Shown here in pieces: positions 44,437 through 53,289 of a stretch of DNA of 64,000 nt. This DNA comes from Rhodospirillaceae bacterium (GTDB lineage Bacteria > Pseudomonadota > Alphaproteobacteria > JAEUKQ01), in contig JADKIX010000010.1 in NCBI GenBank assembly GCA_016722635.1, forward strand, positions 310,001 to 374,000, given 5' to 3'. Every line of letters begins with the position of its first letter. The stretch's first letter is position 1. The translations under genes were made by a program, and so were the position numbers. A model generated the notes under the pieces. That model ran no database searches. It saw nothing but the letters and a program-made list of their open reading frames with translations, and was not told the DNA's origin.

Positions 44437-45692
44437 GGTTTTTTCTTCATATCCTCTTGTTCTGCATCACTATCATCCGAACGGCTGGCCAAGCGCCTAG
44501 TTGGAAAGCCAGCTTCATTTAAAGCACTTCGTATTTGCTGAATATGCCCTGCGTTCCTGGTTTCAATCACCACGTCTACATCCGCCGATTTAACCGGCAA
44601 GTCTGAAAACATGCGCTGATGATGGATCTCAATAATATTGCCGCCTTGCTCACCGATTAAGCCAGCAACTTTTGCAAGCACCCCAGGCTGATCTTGAATT
44701 TCAACACGTAAGGTGACCAAACGCCCATCCCGTAACATGCCCCGCATTAATATCTGTGACAATAAGCGAGGATCGATATTGCCGCCGCAAATGGGAATAG
44801 CCACGGTTTTTCCGCTAAAAAGGTGCGGATGGCCTAAAACACCTGCAAGGCCAGCAGCCCCAGCCCCCTCAGTAACAATTTTTTGTTGGGTAACCAGCAG
44901 TTCAATCGCGCGCTCCAACATATTTTCATCAACTAAAATAATGTCTTTAACCAATTCTTGGATGATGGGCAAAGTATGTAATCCAGGGGTAGGTACGGCA
45001 ATGCCTTCCGCTATTGTTTGGCCTTGGCTGGCACTGGTTGTTTTATGAAAAGCATTATAAATCGCCGAATAAGACTTGCTTTGCACCCCAATAACATCAA
45101 TTTTGGGGTTCATATATTTCACCGCTAAAGCGATGCCAGCAGCCAATCCACCCCCGCCAACCGGAACCACAATCACATCCAAATCTTTGACTTTTTCGAG
45201 TATTTCAAGGCCCATTGTGGCTTGTCCGGCAATGATTAAAGGATCATCATAGGGATGGACAAAAGTCAGGTTCTCTTTTTTGGCCACTTGTTTGGCATAA
45301 TCAGCAGCTATATCAAGCGAAGAACCATGCAACAAAACGCGTGCGCCTAAATTTCTGGTGCGCTCAATCTTATTGAAGGGGGTGGCTTGGGGCATGACAA
45401 TCGTGGTGGGGATTCCCAGGCGCTTGGCATGATAGGCAAGTCCTTGGGCATGATTACCAGCTGACATAGCGATAACGCCGATTTTTGCCTGTTCGGGTGT
45501 TAAATTGACTAATTTATTTAAAGTGCCGCGGTCTTTAAAAGAGCCAGTATATTGGTATAAATCCAGTTTCAAATATAATTTTTTAAGATTGAGTAATTGG
45601 GCTAACCTTAAGGATTCAATGGTGGGTGTATCAATGATTTGTTTGGATAAAACGGTTCTTGCTTGCTGAATATGCTCAAGAGTGACTGTCAT
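44433..45692 (-). CDS. ilvA: Threonine ammonia-lyase (threonine dehydratase), with ACT domain
   Basis: PLP enzyme that deaminates threonine to 2-oxobutanoate. The 419-residue protein has the PLP lysine motif YTGSFKDRG (about residue 53), SAGNHAQGLAYHA, the glycine-rich VPVGGGGLAAGIA phosphate loop and a C-terminal ACT domain (about residues 325-405; VTLRVEIQDQPGVLAKVAG split). This short single-ACT form is shared by catabolic and some biosynthetic enzymes, so ilvA versus tdcB is not settled. First gene of ilvA-cbs-cystathionine lyase(-rnr). Confidence 0.92.
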   Translation of the reverse strand: MTVTLEHIQQARTVLSKQIIDTPTIESLRLAQLLNLKKLYLKLDLYQYTGSFKDRGTLNKLVNLTPEQAKIGVIAMSAGNHAQGLAYHAKRLGIPTTIVMPQATPFNKIERTRNLGARVLLHGSSLDIAADYAKQVAKKENLTFVHPYDDPLIIAGQATMGLEILEKVKDLDVIVVPVGGGGLAAGIALAVKYMNPKIDVIGVQSKSYSAIYNAFHKTTSASQGQTIAEGIAVPTPGLHTLPIIQELVKDIILVDENMLERAIELLVTQQKIVTEGAGAAGLAGVLGHPHLFSGKTVAIPICGGNIDPRLLSQILMRGMLRDGRLVTLRVEIQDQPGVLAKVAGLIGEQGGNIIEIHHQRMFSDLPVKSADVDVVIETRNAGHIQQIRSALNEAGFPTRRLASRSDDSDAEQEDMKKKP

Positions 45693-45842
45693 GGAAATTT
45701 TCTATTCTTGGTTAACAACGTAAGAGAACGACGGTGATTGCTACGCGCAGCTTAACGCTGAAAAATTTTGTAAACAAGTGAATAATCAACCGGCAAGAAG
45801 TCTAGCAACTGTTTTTTGTAATACAGCTCCATTTTTTACTTC

Positions 45843-47114
45843 ATGAATGGACAATTACCAAAATTTCTTTATTTTACGATTTATCATGGCGGTCATTTTA
45901 AGAAATTCGTGAATAAAATAAGCAAGGATTTTTGTATTTTGGTAAAAGTTTTTAAAACAGTTGATGCCGTAGTTCGGGCTTTAACACCCAGCTACCCGGT
46001 TTATTGTTTCCGTCCCCACGTTTTTCACAATCTTGCCAGTAGTTTTTTGCAAGAGTTTCCGGGAAGGGTTTTATATGCGGTTAAATGCAATCCCCATCTC
46101 GAAGTTTTAAAGGCATTATATAATGCCGGAATTAGGCATTTCGATACGGCATCACTTCCTGAAATTGCGCTTATCCGAGAAAATTTTCCTGATGCTGCCA
46201 TTTATTTTATGCACCCGGTTAAGGGACGGGCAGTCATTAAAACTGCTTATCACGTTTATAACGTGGATAATTTCGTCGTGGATTACCAAAATGAACTGGA
46301 TAAAATTATTGAGGAAACAGGTGGTGGCAGCGGCTTAACAATCTTTGTGCGCCTGAAAACCCCGCCGGTTGAAGGCACATTTTACCATTTGGCTGATAAA
46401 TTTGGTGCTTCGGTTGCGGAAGCGGTGCAGATGTTGCAACAGGCGCAATCGATGGGGTGCCAATTAGGATTAGCTTTTCATGTTGGCTCGCAATGCCTTC
46501 ATCCGGAAGCTTACCTACAGGCCTTAAAGATTGTTGCAGAAACATTGAAGCAAGCTAAAGTTAATTTACATTTTTTGGATGTGGGGGGCGGCTTTCCTTC
46601 CCAATATATGGGACAGAAAATAGCAGGATTGGCCGAATATGTGAAGTCAATTGAAACGGGTCTTCAAGCAATTTCTTTAAGGCGCGATTGTGTCTTAATG
46701 TGCGAACCTGGCCGTGCCCTGGTTGCTGAGGGGATGTCTATGGTGGTTCAAGTTTTATTAAGGAAAGGCAATCAGCTTTACATTAATGATGGGATTTATG
46801 GTTCTTTAAGTGAAACAGTCACGGCCAAACTAAAACTGCCCACTCGGTTAATTCGGTTCAAAAAACCTGTGTCCACTGATATTATTTCTTATACGATAAA
46901 CGGGTGTAGTTGTGATTCCTTAGATGTTTTGTCAACCACCTTTGATTTGCCAGCAGATGTGGTAGAGGGGGATTGGATTGAAATCGACCGCATCGGTGCC
47001 TATTCTAATGCGTTGGCCAGTCATTTTAACGGGTTCTATCCGGAAGCGGCGGTGATTGTTGAAGATGAACCTTTTTCAAGTCTCCATCCACGTTTTTTGA
47101 AAAGCAATGATTAA
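45843..47114 (+). CDS. Ornithine decarboxylase-type PLP enzyme (group IV, alanine-racemase fold)
   Basis: Decarboxylase of the ODC/DapDC/ArgDC fold, probably making putrescine from ornithine. It has the PLP-lysine motif YAVKCNP, DTASLPEI, FHVGSQC, the glycine-rich LDVGGGFPSQY, CEPGRALVAEG, and the active-site cysteine region NGCSCDSLDVL characteristic of ODC rather than DapDC. From ATG 45843 it has 423 residues, but the first ~32 show no family resemblance; an in-frame TTG at 45939, 10 bp after AAGGA, may be the true start. Substrate is inferred from motif type. It is divergent from ilvA. Confidence 0.87.
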   Translation: MNGQLPKFLYFTIYHGGHFKKFVNKISKDFCILVKVFKTVDAVVRALTPSYPVYCFRPHVFHNLASSFLQEFPGRVLYAVKCNPHLEVLKALYNAGIRHFDTASLPEIALIRENFPDAAIYFMHPVKGRAVIKTAYHVYNVDNFVVDYQNELDKIIEETGGGSGLTIFVRLKTPPVEGTFYHLADKFGASVAEAVQMLQQAQSMGCQLGLAFHVGSQCLHPEAYLQALKIVAETLKQAKVNLHFLDVGGGFPSQYMGQKIAGLAEYVKSIETGLQAISLRRDCVLMCEPGRALVAEGMSMVVQVLLRKGNQLYINDGIYGSLSETVTAKLKLPTRLIRFKKPVSTDIISYTINGCSCDSLDVLSTTFDLPADVVEGDWIEIDRIGAYSNALASHFNGFYPEAAVIVEDEPFSSLHPRFLKSND

Positions 47115-47166
47115 CAATAAGGCGATATCCAATTAAAATTCGGGAAGAATTAGGAAGCGGCAAATA

Positions 47167-48153
47167 TTGGGTGATGATCTGAAATTTCCTGATTTCCAAC
47201 CACGGTTTCCTTGGATCAATGCCGATCTACAAACGATCAGGAATTTTCTTGTCGATCCCAACCCCGTTATTACAGCGGTCAAAATTGAAGAAAAAATATT
47301 TCAAACTCATGACGGCAGCCAAGATCAAGTAACGGCAATCATTCATTGGCCTGTTTTGTCTGATCCACAACGACCCTTAATTATCTTGATTCACGGGATA
47401 GCAGGCTCAGCCAATAGTATCTATATGAAAATGGCTGCTGCTTTCTTCTCAAAGCAAGGATATCCGGTAATGTGCCTGAATCTAAGGGGGGCCGGGTCTT
47501 CCGCAACATTATGTAAAAGCAGGTATCACGGTGGATTTACGCGTGATCTACAGCCAGTGATTGATCAAATAAAAGTGGCTTGCTCCTTTTCAAGTTTGTT
47601 TTTTATAGGCTTTTCTTTAGGGGGAAATATCGTGTTGAAGTGGGCGGCAGCAAAGCCTGATCCCATCGTAAAAGGGTTTATAGCGGTCTCTGTTCCCATT
47701 GACTTAGCTTTAACGGAACGACAAATTGCCTTGCCTAGAAACTGGTTTTACCATCAATATTTGCTTCATTGCCTGAAGGAAGAGTTTCAGGGTCACCCCC
47801 TATATCAATCATTGGCCCTGAAGGAACGCCGGGCCATCAAAACGATTTATGAATTTGATACCCGCATTACGGCGCCAATGGCAGGATTTAGTACAGTCGA
47901 AAAATATTATCAATGGGCGAGTGCGATAGATGACTTACATGTCATCCGTGTCCCGACCTTATTCATTCAGGCCCAAGATGATCCTTGGATCCCTTTTTCT
48001 GCATTTAACACTGTCAAGGAGGGGATGAACCCACCTTTAACCTCATTATTTCCCAAAAACGGTGGCCATTTGGGTTTTCATGGCACTGGTTCTCTGGTGC
48101 CTTGGTATAATCGCTGTGCCCAGGTTTTTATTGAGCAGTGTTTGCAAAAATAA
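47167..48153 (+). CDS. Alpha/beta hydrolase, YheT-like
   Basis: A 328-residue alpha/beta-hydrolase fold protein. It begins with the YheT-type region FQPRFPWINADLQTI, then ILIHGIAGSANSIY (oxyanion region), LNLRGAGSS, the nucleophile elbow FIGFSLGGN with the catalytic serine, a DDPWIPF aspartate site and the GGHLGFH histidine. All three catalytic residues are therefore present. Substrate is unknown; relatives act on esters of lipid or polymer type. The start is a TTG at 47167 with no strong ribosome-binding site; no better start is in frame. It lies 52 bp after the decarboxylase gene. Confidence 0.85.
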   Translation: MGDDLKFPDFQPRFPWINADLQTIRNFLVDPNPVITAVKIEEKIFQTHDGSQDQVTAIIHWPVLSDPQRPLIILIHGIAGSANSIYMKMAAAFFSKQGYPVMCLNLRGAGSSATLCKSRYHGGFTRDLQPVIDQIKVACSFSSLFFIGFSLGGNIVLKWAAAKPDPIVKGFIAVSVPIDLALTERQIALPRNWFYHQYLLHCLKEEFQGHPLYQSLALKERRAIKTIYEFDTRITAPMAGFSTVEKYYQWASAIDDLHVIRVPTLFIQAQDDPWIPFSAFNTVKEGMNPPLTSLFPKNGGHLGFHGTGSLVPWYNRCAQVFIEQCLQK

Positions 48154-48418
48154 GATTGCGAATTTTTTTTGTTAATCGTTATTTATACCGGACGATTGCA
48201 TCTGCAAGACCCGTAACGAATAAAAATAAGTGAATCTCGGAAGGAGATTTTTTAATAAAAACCCTCAGCCTTATTGTAAACACGGAATAATTAGCTAAGT
48301 ATTAAAAATAACAATTTGATTATGCTAATAAAATAAATTGTACAATAACGTAGGAATAGATATTCTGACAAAGAATGTAAAATGTCATATCAAACGTTAT
48401 TTATTAATTGGATGGAAG

Positions 48419-49675
48419 ATGACGAAGGCAATTGGCTCGGATAAAAATAATCTTTATTGTTCTTTTTGTGGCAAAAGTCAGAACGAAGTTCGCAAACTCA
48501 TTGCAGGGCCAACGGTTTTTATCTGTGATGAATGTATTGATCTTTGCACCGATATTATCAAAGAAGAAAATAAGACAAATGTTGTTAAATCCCGTACCGG
48601 GTTACCAACACCCCAAGAAATTTGTAAAACCCTGGATGATTATGTCATTGGGCAGGAGCATGCCAAAAGGGTCTTATCAGTTGCGGTGCACAATCATTAT
48701 AAAAGGTTGGCCCATAGTAATAAAAGCCATGACACGGAATTGTCTAAATCAAACATTTTGCTCATTGGACCTACAGGAAGTGGCAAAACCTTGCTTGCCC
48801 AGACCTTAGCACGGATTTTAGATGTTCCCTTCACAATGGCGGATGCAACCACCTTAACCGAAGCTGGCTATGTGGGGGAGGATGTGGAAAATATCATCCT
48901 GAAATTACTCCAGGCTTCAGACTATAATATTGAACGCGCCCAACGCGGCATTGTTTATTTGGATGAGGTGGATAAAATCAGCCGCAAATCCGAAAACCCT
49001 TCCATCACCCGGGATGTTTCCGGTGAAGGTGTTCAGCAGGCGTTATTGAAAATTATGGAAGGGACTGTTGCTTCAGTGCCACCGCAAGGTGGGCGGAAAC
49101 ACCCCCAGCAAGAATTTTTGCAAGTTGATACTACCAACATACTATTTATTTGCGGCGGTGCTTTTGAAGGGCTTGAGAAAATCATTGCTGCCCGTGGACA
49201 ACCTTCATCAATGGGTTTTGGAGCGTTAGTCCGGGCACCTGATGAAAGGCGGGTCGGGGCTCTTTTGAAAACGATTGAACCGGAAGATTTGCTAAAGTTT
49301 GGACTAATACCAGAATTTATCGGCCGGTTGCCAGTGATTGCCACCTTGGAAGACCTGAATGTGGCCACGTTAGTTAAGATTTTAACGGAGCCTAAGAATG
49401 CTTTGGTTAAACAATATCAGCGTTTATTTGAAATGGACAATGCGAAGCTAGAATTCACACCGGAAGCTTTGCAATCCATTGCAGAAAAAGCTTCTGCCCG
49501 TAGAACAGGGGCACGTGGATTGCGCTCGATCTTGGAAGAGTTGCTATTAGATCCTATGTTTGAATTGCCAAGTAAGCGGGATCTAGAATCGGTTGTTATT
49601 GATAAGAGTGTTGTTGAGGGCAAGAAAAAGCCTATTTATTTGCCGCGTCAACATAAAGAAGAAAAAACAGCTTAA
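48419..49675 (+). CDS. clpX: ATP-dependent Clp protease ATP-binding subunit ClpX
   Basis: AAA+ unfoldase that feeds substrates to ClpP. The 418-residue protein has the N-terminal zinc finger (CSFCGKSQ and CDECIDLC), Walker A GPTGSGKT, Walker B VYLDEVDKI and the IGF-like loop region. I choose the ATG at 48419 (MTKAIGSDKNN); an in-frame ATG at 48338 adds 27 residues unlike the family. lon, HU and tRNA-Val follow in the usual alphaproteobacterial order, but clpP, normally directly upstream, is absent and an unrelated hydrolase gene stands there. Confidence 0.96.
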   Translation: MTKAIGSDKNNLYCSFCGKSQNEVRKLIAGPTVFICDECIDLCTDIIKEENKTNVVKSRTGLPTPQEICKTLDDYVIGQEHAKRVLSVAVHNHYKRLAHSNKSHDTELSKSNILLIGPTGSGKTLLAQTLARILDVPFTMADATTLTEAGYVGEDVENIILKLLQASDYNIERAQRGIVYLDEVDKISRKSENPSITRDVSGEGVQQALLKIMEGTVASVPPQGGRKHPQQEFLQVDTTNILFICGGAFEGLEKIIAARGQPSSMGFGALVRAPDERRVGALLKTIEPEDLLKFGLIPEFIGRLPVIATLEDLNVATLVKILTEPKNALVKQYQRLFEMDNAKLEFTPEALQSIAEKASARRTGARGLRSILEELLLDPMFELPSKRDLESVVIDKSVVEGKKKPIYLPRQHKEEKTA

Positions 49676-49695
49676 ACAATAAAAAATAATGGCTA

Positions 49696-49722
49696 CTTGA
49701 TATTCTCGTTATTTGCCCAATT
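49696..49722 (+). promoter_or_regulatory. Candidate heat-shock (RpoH-type) promoter for lon
   Basis: CTTGATA (49696-49702), 12 bp, GCCCAATT (49715-49722), close to the RpoH pattern CTTGAAA-N13-15-CCCCATNT but with mismatches in the -10 part. It lies about 125 bp before the lon ATG, and lon is a standard RpoH target. Confidence 0.35.
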
Positions 49723-49847
49723 TTAGCATATAAGGGATTACTCATGATGATTGGCCAAGTATGAGTTTCGTTATGTACCAGTATATATTGGTAAAAATTA
49801 GTCTTTATTTTGGTCAATTTGTTTAAGGATGATGAAAGGTAAATCGA

Positions 49848-52268
49848 ATGGAAAATTCCCAACAAACCCTCTATCCCATTTTGCCGTTACGCGATGTTGT
49901 TATGTTTCCCTATATGATTGTCCCGCTATTTGTTGGGCGTGAAAAATCTGTTCGGGCACTCGAAGATGTGATGAAAGAGGATAAGCAGATCCTATTATTG
50001 ACTCAACTTGATACCAGTTTAGATGTCCCTTCGAACAAGGATCTATATACGGTTGGAACGGTTTCCAGTGTTTTACAGATGCTGAAACTTCCAGATGATA
50101 CCGTCAAGGTATTGGTTGAAGGTAGGTATAGGGCCAAGGTGGCCTCTTTTGTTGAGAGTGAGCACTTCCTGCAAGCACATGCCAACATTTTGGAAGAGAA
50201 AACAGAACGATCGGTGGAAATAGAGGCTTTGGCACGCTCCATCCTTTCACAATTTGAGCAATATACCAAACTGAACAAAAAATTACCCCCGGAAGTTTTG
50301 GTTTCGATTAATCAGATTGAAGATTATAACCGTCTTGCTGATACCATTGCTTCCCATTTGACGATAAAATTGTCTGAGAAACAAGAATTACTCGAAACCG
50401 CGGGATTACTGAAGCGTTTGGAAAAAATCAGTGGTCATATTGAAGCTGAAATAGGGCTGTTACAAGTTGAGCGACGGATTCGCAGCCGGGTTAAAAGACA
50501 AATGGAAAAAACCCAGCGTGAATATTATTTAAATGAGCAATTAAAGGCTATTCAAAAAGAATTGGGTGAATCCGAAGATGGGCGCGATGAATCTTCCGAG
50601 CTTGAGCAGAAAATTAAAAAAACAAAACTAAGCAAAGAAGCCAAAGAAAAAGCCCTGGCCGAGTTAAAAAAATTGCGGACGATGGGCTCAATGTCGGCTG
50701 AGGCCACGGTGGTGCGCAATTACTTAGATTGGTTGTTAAATATTCCCTGGCACAACCCTTCTAAAATGAAGAAAAACCTGAATTGGGCTAAAAAGATTCT
50801 GGATCATGATCATTATGGTTTGGATAAAGTCAAAGATCGCATCTTGGAATATTTAGCGGTGCAACAGCGGATGGATAAGGTGAGGGGTGCTATATTATGT
50901 TTAGTTGGCCCTCCTGGTGTTGGTAAAACGTCTCTTGGTAAATCAATTGCCCGTGCTACGGGACGGAATTTTATCCGCATGTCATTGGGCGGCGTCCGTG
51001 ATGAAGCAGAGGTGAGGGGACATCGCCGGACTTACATAGGATCTATGCCAGGAAAAATCATCCAGGCCATGAAAAAATCAAAGTCCTCAAACCCCTTATT
51101 TTTACTTGATGAGATTGATAAACTGGGCGCTGATTGGCGGGGTGACCCGTCATCGGCATTGCTGGAAGTATTGGACCCTGAACAAAATTCAACTTTTGCC
51201 GATCATTATCTGGAAGTTGATTATGATTTGTCGGACGTTATGTTTGTCACCACGGCCAATAGTTTGCAAATGCCGCAACCATTACTTGACCGTATGGAAA
51301 TTATCCGGCTGCCCGGTTACACCGAAGATGAAAAGGTTGAAATTGCCAAAAGGCATTTAATGCCGAAAATATTTAAGGAAAGCGGGGTTAAAAAGGCAGA
51401 ATTAACCATTACAGAAGATGCTATTCGAGGTCTCATCCGGTATTATACAAGGGAAGCAGGTGTGCGAAGTTTAGAACGTGAATTAGCCAACCTGGCCCGC
51501 AAAGTACTCAAAGATATCTTGATGGACCCTAAATCTCGTAAAAGAATTATTGTTACGGGAAAAAGTTTGGAAAAATTGGTCGGTGTCCGCCGTTTCAATT
51601 ACGGTCAAGCCGAGCTTAACGATATGATTGGCGTGACCACCGGGTTGGCGTGGACAGAGGTTGGGGGTGATATTTTAACCATTGAGGCAGCGACTGTGCC
51701 AGGCAAGGGGAAAATTATTGCGACTGGTAAATTGGGTGAAGTCATGAAAGAATCCGTGCAAACCGCTGAAAGTTTGGTCAAGGCGCGGTCGGCCGATTTC
51801 GGCATTAAGCCAACGATTTTTCAAAATAAAGATATCCATGTCCATGTTCCTGAGGGGGCGACACCAAAAGATGGACCTTCCGCAGGGATAACAATGGTGA
51901 CCTCGATTGTCTCTATCCTTACCGGTATACCCGTACACCGTGACGTGGCGATGACGGGTGAAATCACCTTAAGGGGCAGGGTTTTGCCGATTGGGGGATT
52001 AAAGGAAAAGTTACTGGCAGCTTTGCGTTCTGGAATTAAACATGTGCTGATCCCTTTGGAAAACAAAAAAGATTTAGCCGAAGTTCCTGATGTGGTGAAA
52101 AAGGGTCTTAAGATCACCTGCGTTCATGAGATTGATGAGGTTTTAAGGGAAGCGCTGATCCGTCCTTTAATCCCCATTCCGTGGATAGAGAACGATGAAG
52201 GCCAGGTCGTTCCTTCGTCATTGGTTCCGGCGAAAAAAAATCGTTCAAAAACTGTTTTGGCGCATTAA
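49848..52268 (+). CDS. lon: ATP-dependent protease Lon
   Basis: Cytoplasmic AAA+ serine protease that removes misfolded and regulatory proteins. The 806-residue protein has the LON N-terminal domain (LPLRDVVMFPYMIVPLFVG split), a coiled linker, Walker A GPPGVGKTS, Walker B FLLDEIDKLG and the C-terminal protease domain with the catalytic serine in PKDGPSAGITM and the lysine in GGLKEKLLAA. Usual length for Lon. It lies between clpX and the HU gene. Start follows GGATGATGAAAGG. Confidence 0.97.
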   Translation: MENSQQTLYPILPLRDVVMFPYMIVPLFVGREKSVRALEDVMKEDKQILLLTQLDTSLDVPSNKDLYTVGTVSSVLQMLKLPDDTVKVLVEGRYRAKVASFVESEHFLQAHANILEEKTERSVEIEALARSILSQFEQYTKLNKKLPPEVLVSINQIEDYNRLADTIASHLTIKLSEKQELLETAGLLKRLEKISGHIEAEIGLLQVERRIRSRVKRQMEKTQREYYLNEQLKAIQKELGESEDGRDESSELEQKIKKTKLSKEAKEKALAELKKLRTMGSMSAEATVVRNYLDWLLNIPWHNPSKMKKNLNWAKKILDHDHYGLDKVKDRILEYLAVQQRMDKVRGAILCLVGPPGVGKTSLGKSIARATGRNFIRMSLGGVRDEAEVRGHRRTYIGSMPGKIIQAMKKSKSSNPLFLLDEIDKLGADWRGDPSSALLEVLDPEQNSTFADHYLEVDYDLSDVMFVTTANSLQMPQPLLDRMEIIRLPGYTEDEKVEIAKRHLMPKIFKESGVKKAELTITEDAIRGLIRYYTREAGVRSLERELANLARKVLKDILMDPKSRKRIIVTGKSLEKLVGVRRFNYGQAELNDMIGVTTGLAWTEVGGDILTIEAATVPGKGKIIATGKLGEVMKESVQTAESLVKARSADFGIKPTIFQNKDIHVHVPEGATPKDGPSAGITMVTSIVSILTGIPVHRDVAMTGEITLRGRVLPIGGLKEKLLAALRSGIKHVLIPLENKKDLAEVPDVVKKGLKITCVHEIDEVLREALIRPLIPIPWIENDEGQVVPSSLVPAKKNRSKTVLAH

Positions 52269-52335
52269 AGAGAAGCAGGTGTTGGTAATAAAGTCACGTT
52301 AGGAAAAAAAAGTGACAGAAACGCAACATCTGCAG

Positions 52336-52365
52336 TTGACGAAACCAAAAAATCTTGTCTAAAAT
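52336..52365 (+). promoter_or_regulatory. Promoter of the HU gene
   Basis: TTGACG (52336-52341), 18-bp spacer, TAAAAT (52360-52365), about 77 bp upstream of the GTG start. A GGGGGAAA ribosome-binding site precedes the start. Confidence 0.6.
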
Positions 52366-52441
52366 CATGAAAATCCTTAGTTCATGTAGAACTTGGTTTT
52401 CTTTTGTGAGGTTTAACCAATATTTTTAGGGGGAAATTACT

Positions 52442-52723
52442 GTGAATAAGAATGATCTGATTAATGTCGTTGCTGAAAAAACTGAACTTTCTAAGGCAAA
52501 AGCTGGCCAAACGATTGATGCTGTTTTTGCAGCCGTTGAGGCAGCTTTGACCAAGGGTGATGATGTTCGCTTAGTTGGTTTTGGCACTTTCAGCGTTATT
52601 AAACGCAAAGCTGTTGACGGGCGTAACCCGAGAACAGGCGCAGCCATTAAAATTCCAGCTTCCAAACAAGCAAAATTCAGGCCAGGTAAAGGTTTGAAGG
52701 ATTCTGTAAACAAGAAGAAGTAG
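52442..52723 (+). CDS. hup: DNA-binding protein HU
   Basis: Nucleoid-associated histone-like protein of 93 residues. It begins with the HU N-terminus MNKNDLINVVAEKTELSKAK (first part shown), has the core LVGFGTFSVIKR and the conserved arm RNPRTGAAIKIPA that wraps DNA, and ends in a lysine-rich tail. The start codon is GTG at 52442 behind AGGGGGAA. It follows lon and precedes tRNA-Val, a conserved alphaproteobacterial order. Confidence 0.97.
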   Translation: MNKNDLINVVAEKTELSKAKAGQTIDAVFAAVEAALTKGDDVRLVGFGTFSVIKRKAVDGRNPRTGAAIKIPASKQAKFRPGKGLKDSVNKKK

Positions 52724-52741
52724 TTTGTTTTTGTTTAGAAC

Positions 52742-52780
52742 AAGTCGGCTAGTGATAAGTTGATTATTGCTAGCCGATTT
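52742..52780 (+). terminator. Stem-loop between HU gene and tRNA-Val
   Basis: AAGTCGGCTAG (52742-52752) pairs with CTAGCCGATTT (52770-52780) around a 17-base loop. TTTT follows after GGC. It could end the HU transcript just before the tRNA, but the T-tract is displaced, so it may instead be a processing or stability element. Confidence 0.5.
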
Positions 52781-52789
52781 GGCTTTTAA

Positions 52790-52865
52790 GGGCGGTTAGC
52801 TCAGCTGGGAGAGCATCTCGTTTACACCGAGAATGTCGGCGGTTCGATCCCGTCACCGCCCACCA
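52790..52865 (+). tRNA. tRNA-Val (anticodon TAC)
   Basis: 76-nt cloverleaf: acceptor GGGCGGT pairs with ACCGCCC, D-arm with AGCTCAGCTGGGAGAGC, anticodon arm CTCGT-TTACACC-GAG-type with anticodon TAC (reads GTA valine codons), T-arm GTCGGCGGTTCGATCCCGTC in its usual GGTTCGATCC form, discriminator A and encoded CCA. Confidence 0.97.
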
Positions 52866-52990
52866 TATCTTATCGATTTCAACGTCTCCGTTTCACGTGC
52901 CTTTGAAAACAATTTTATTGACGTGGCCTTTGGCCTTATTCCTGTCTTCATCCATGATCATTCAGAAAACAAGTGTCGATTTGGTATAAA

Positions 52991-53248
52991 ATGGATATTA
53001 CAGATATTATCCGTACGAAATTGTTGACTTTGCAACCCCGTCATTTGGAGGTGCAAGATGAATCAGACAAACATGCAGGACATGCAGGACACCGGCCCGG
53101 ACAAGTAACCCACATTCGGATTACGGTAACATCGGATCAGTTTAAAGGCAAAACCCCTTTACAACGTCATCAACAAATTTACCAGTTGCTAGCATCGGAA
53201 ATACAACAACTGCATGCGATCCAGCTTTCTTTAAAACTGCCTGAATAA
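52991..53248 (+). CDS. bolA: BolA-family protein
   Basis: Small partner of monothiol glutaredoxins in iron-sulfur trafficking or a transcriptional modulator. The 85-residue protein has the BolA pattern: LEVQDESDKHAGHAG near residue 20 (conserved His), ITVTSDQFKGKTPLQRHQQIY and a C-terminal HAIQLSLKLP strand. I choose the ATG at 52991; a GTG at 52973 adds six residues. In many alphaproteobacteria BolA sits beside the J-domain/cobS/cobT genes; here it is about 21 kb away, behind tRNA-Val. Confidence 0.9.
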   Translation: MDITDIIRTKLLTLQPRHLEVQDESDKHAGHAGHRPGQVTHIRITVTSDQFKGKTPLQRHQQIYQLLASEIQQLHAIQLSLKLPE

Positions 53249-53289
53249 CCTTTATTGGGCAGTGTGGGTGAAACTATTCTGTAATATGG

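Noticed and set aside
52742..52865. Integration site at tRNA-Val
   Set aside because: No integrase gene or duplicated tRNA 3' end was found nearby, and the flanking genes are in conserved order.
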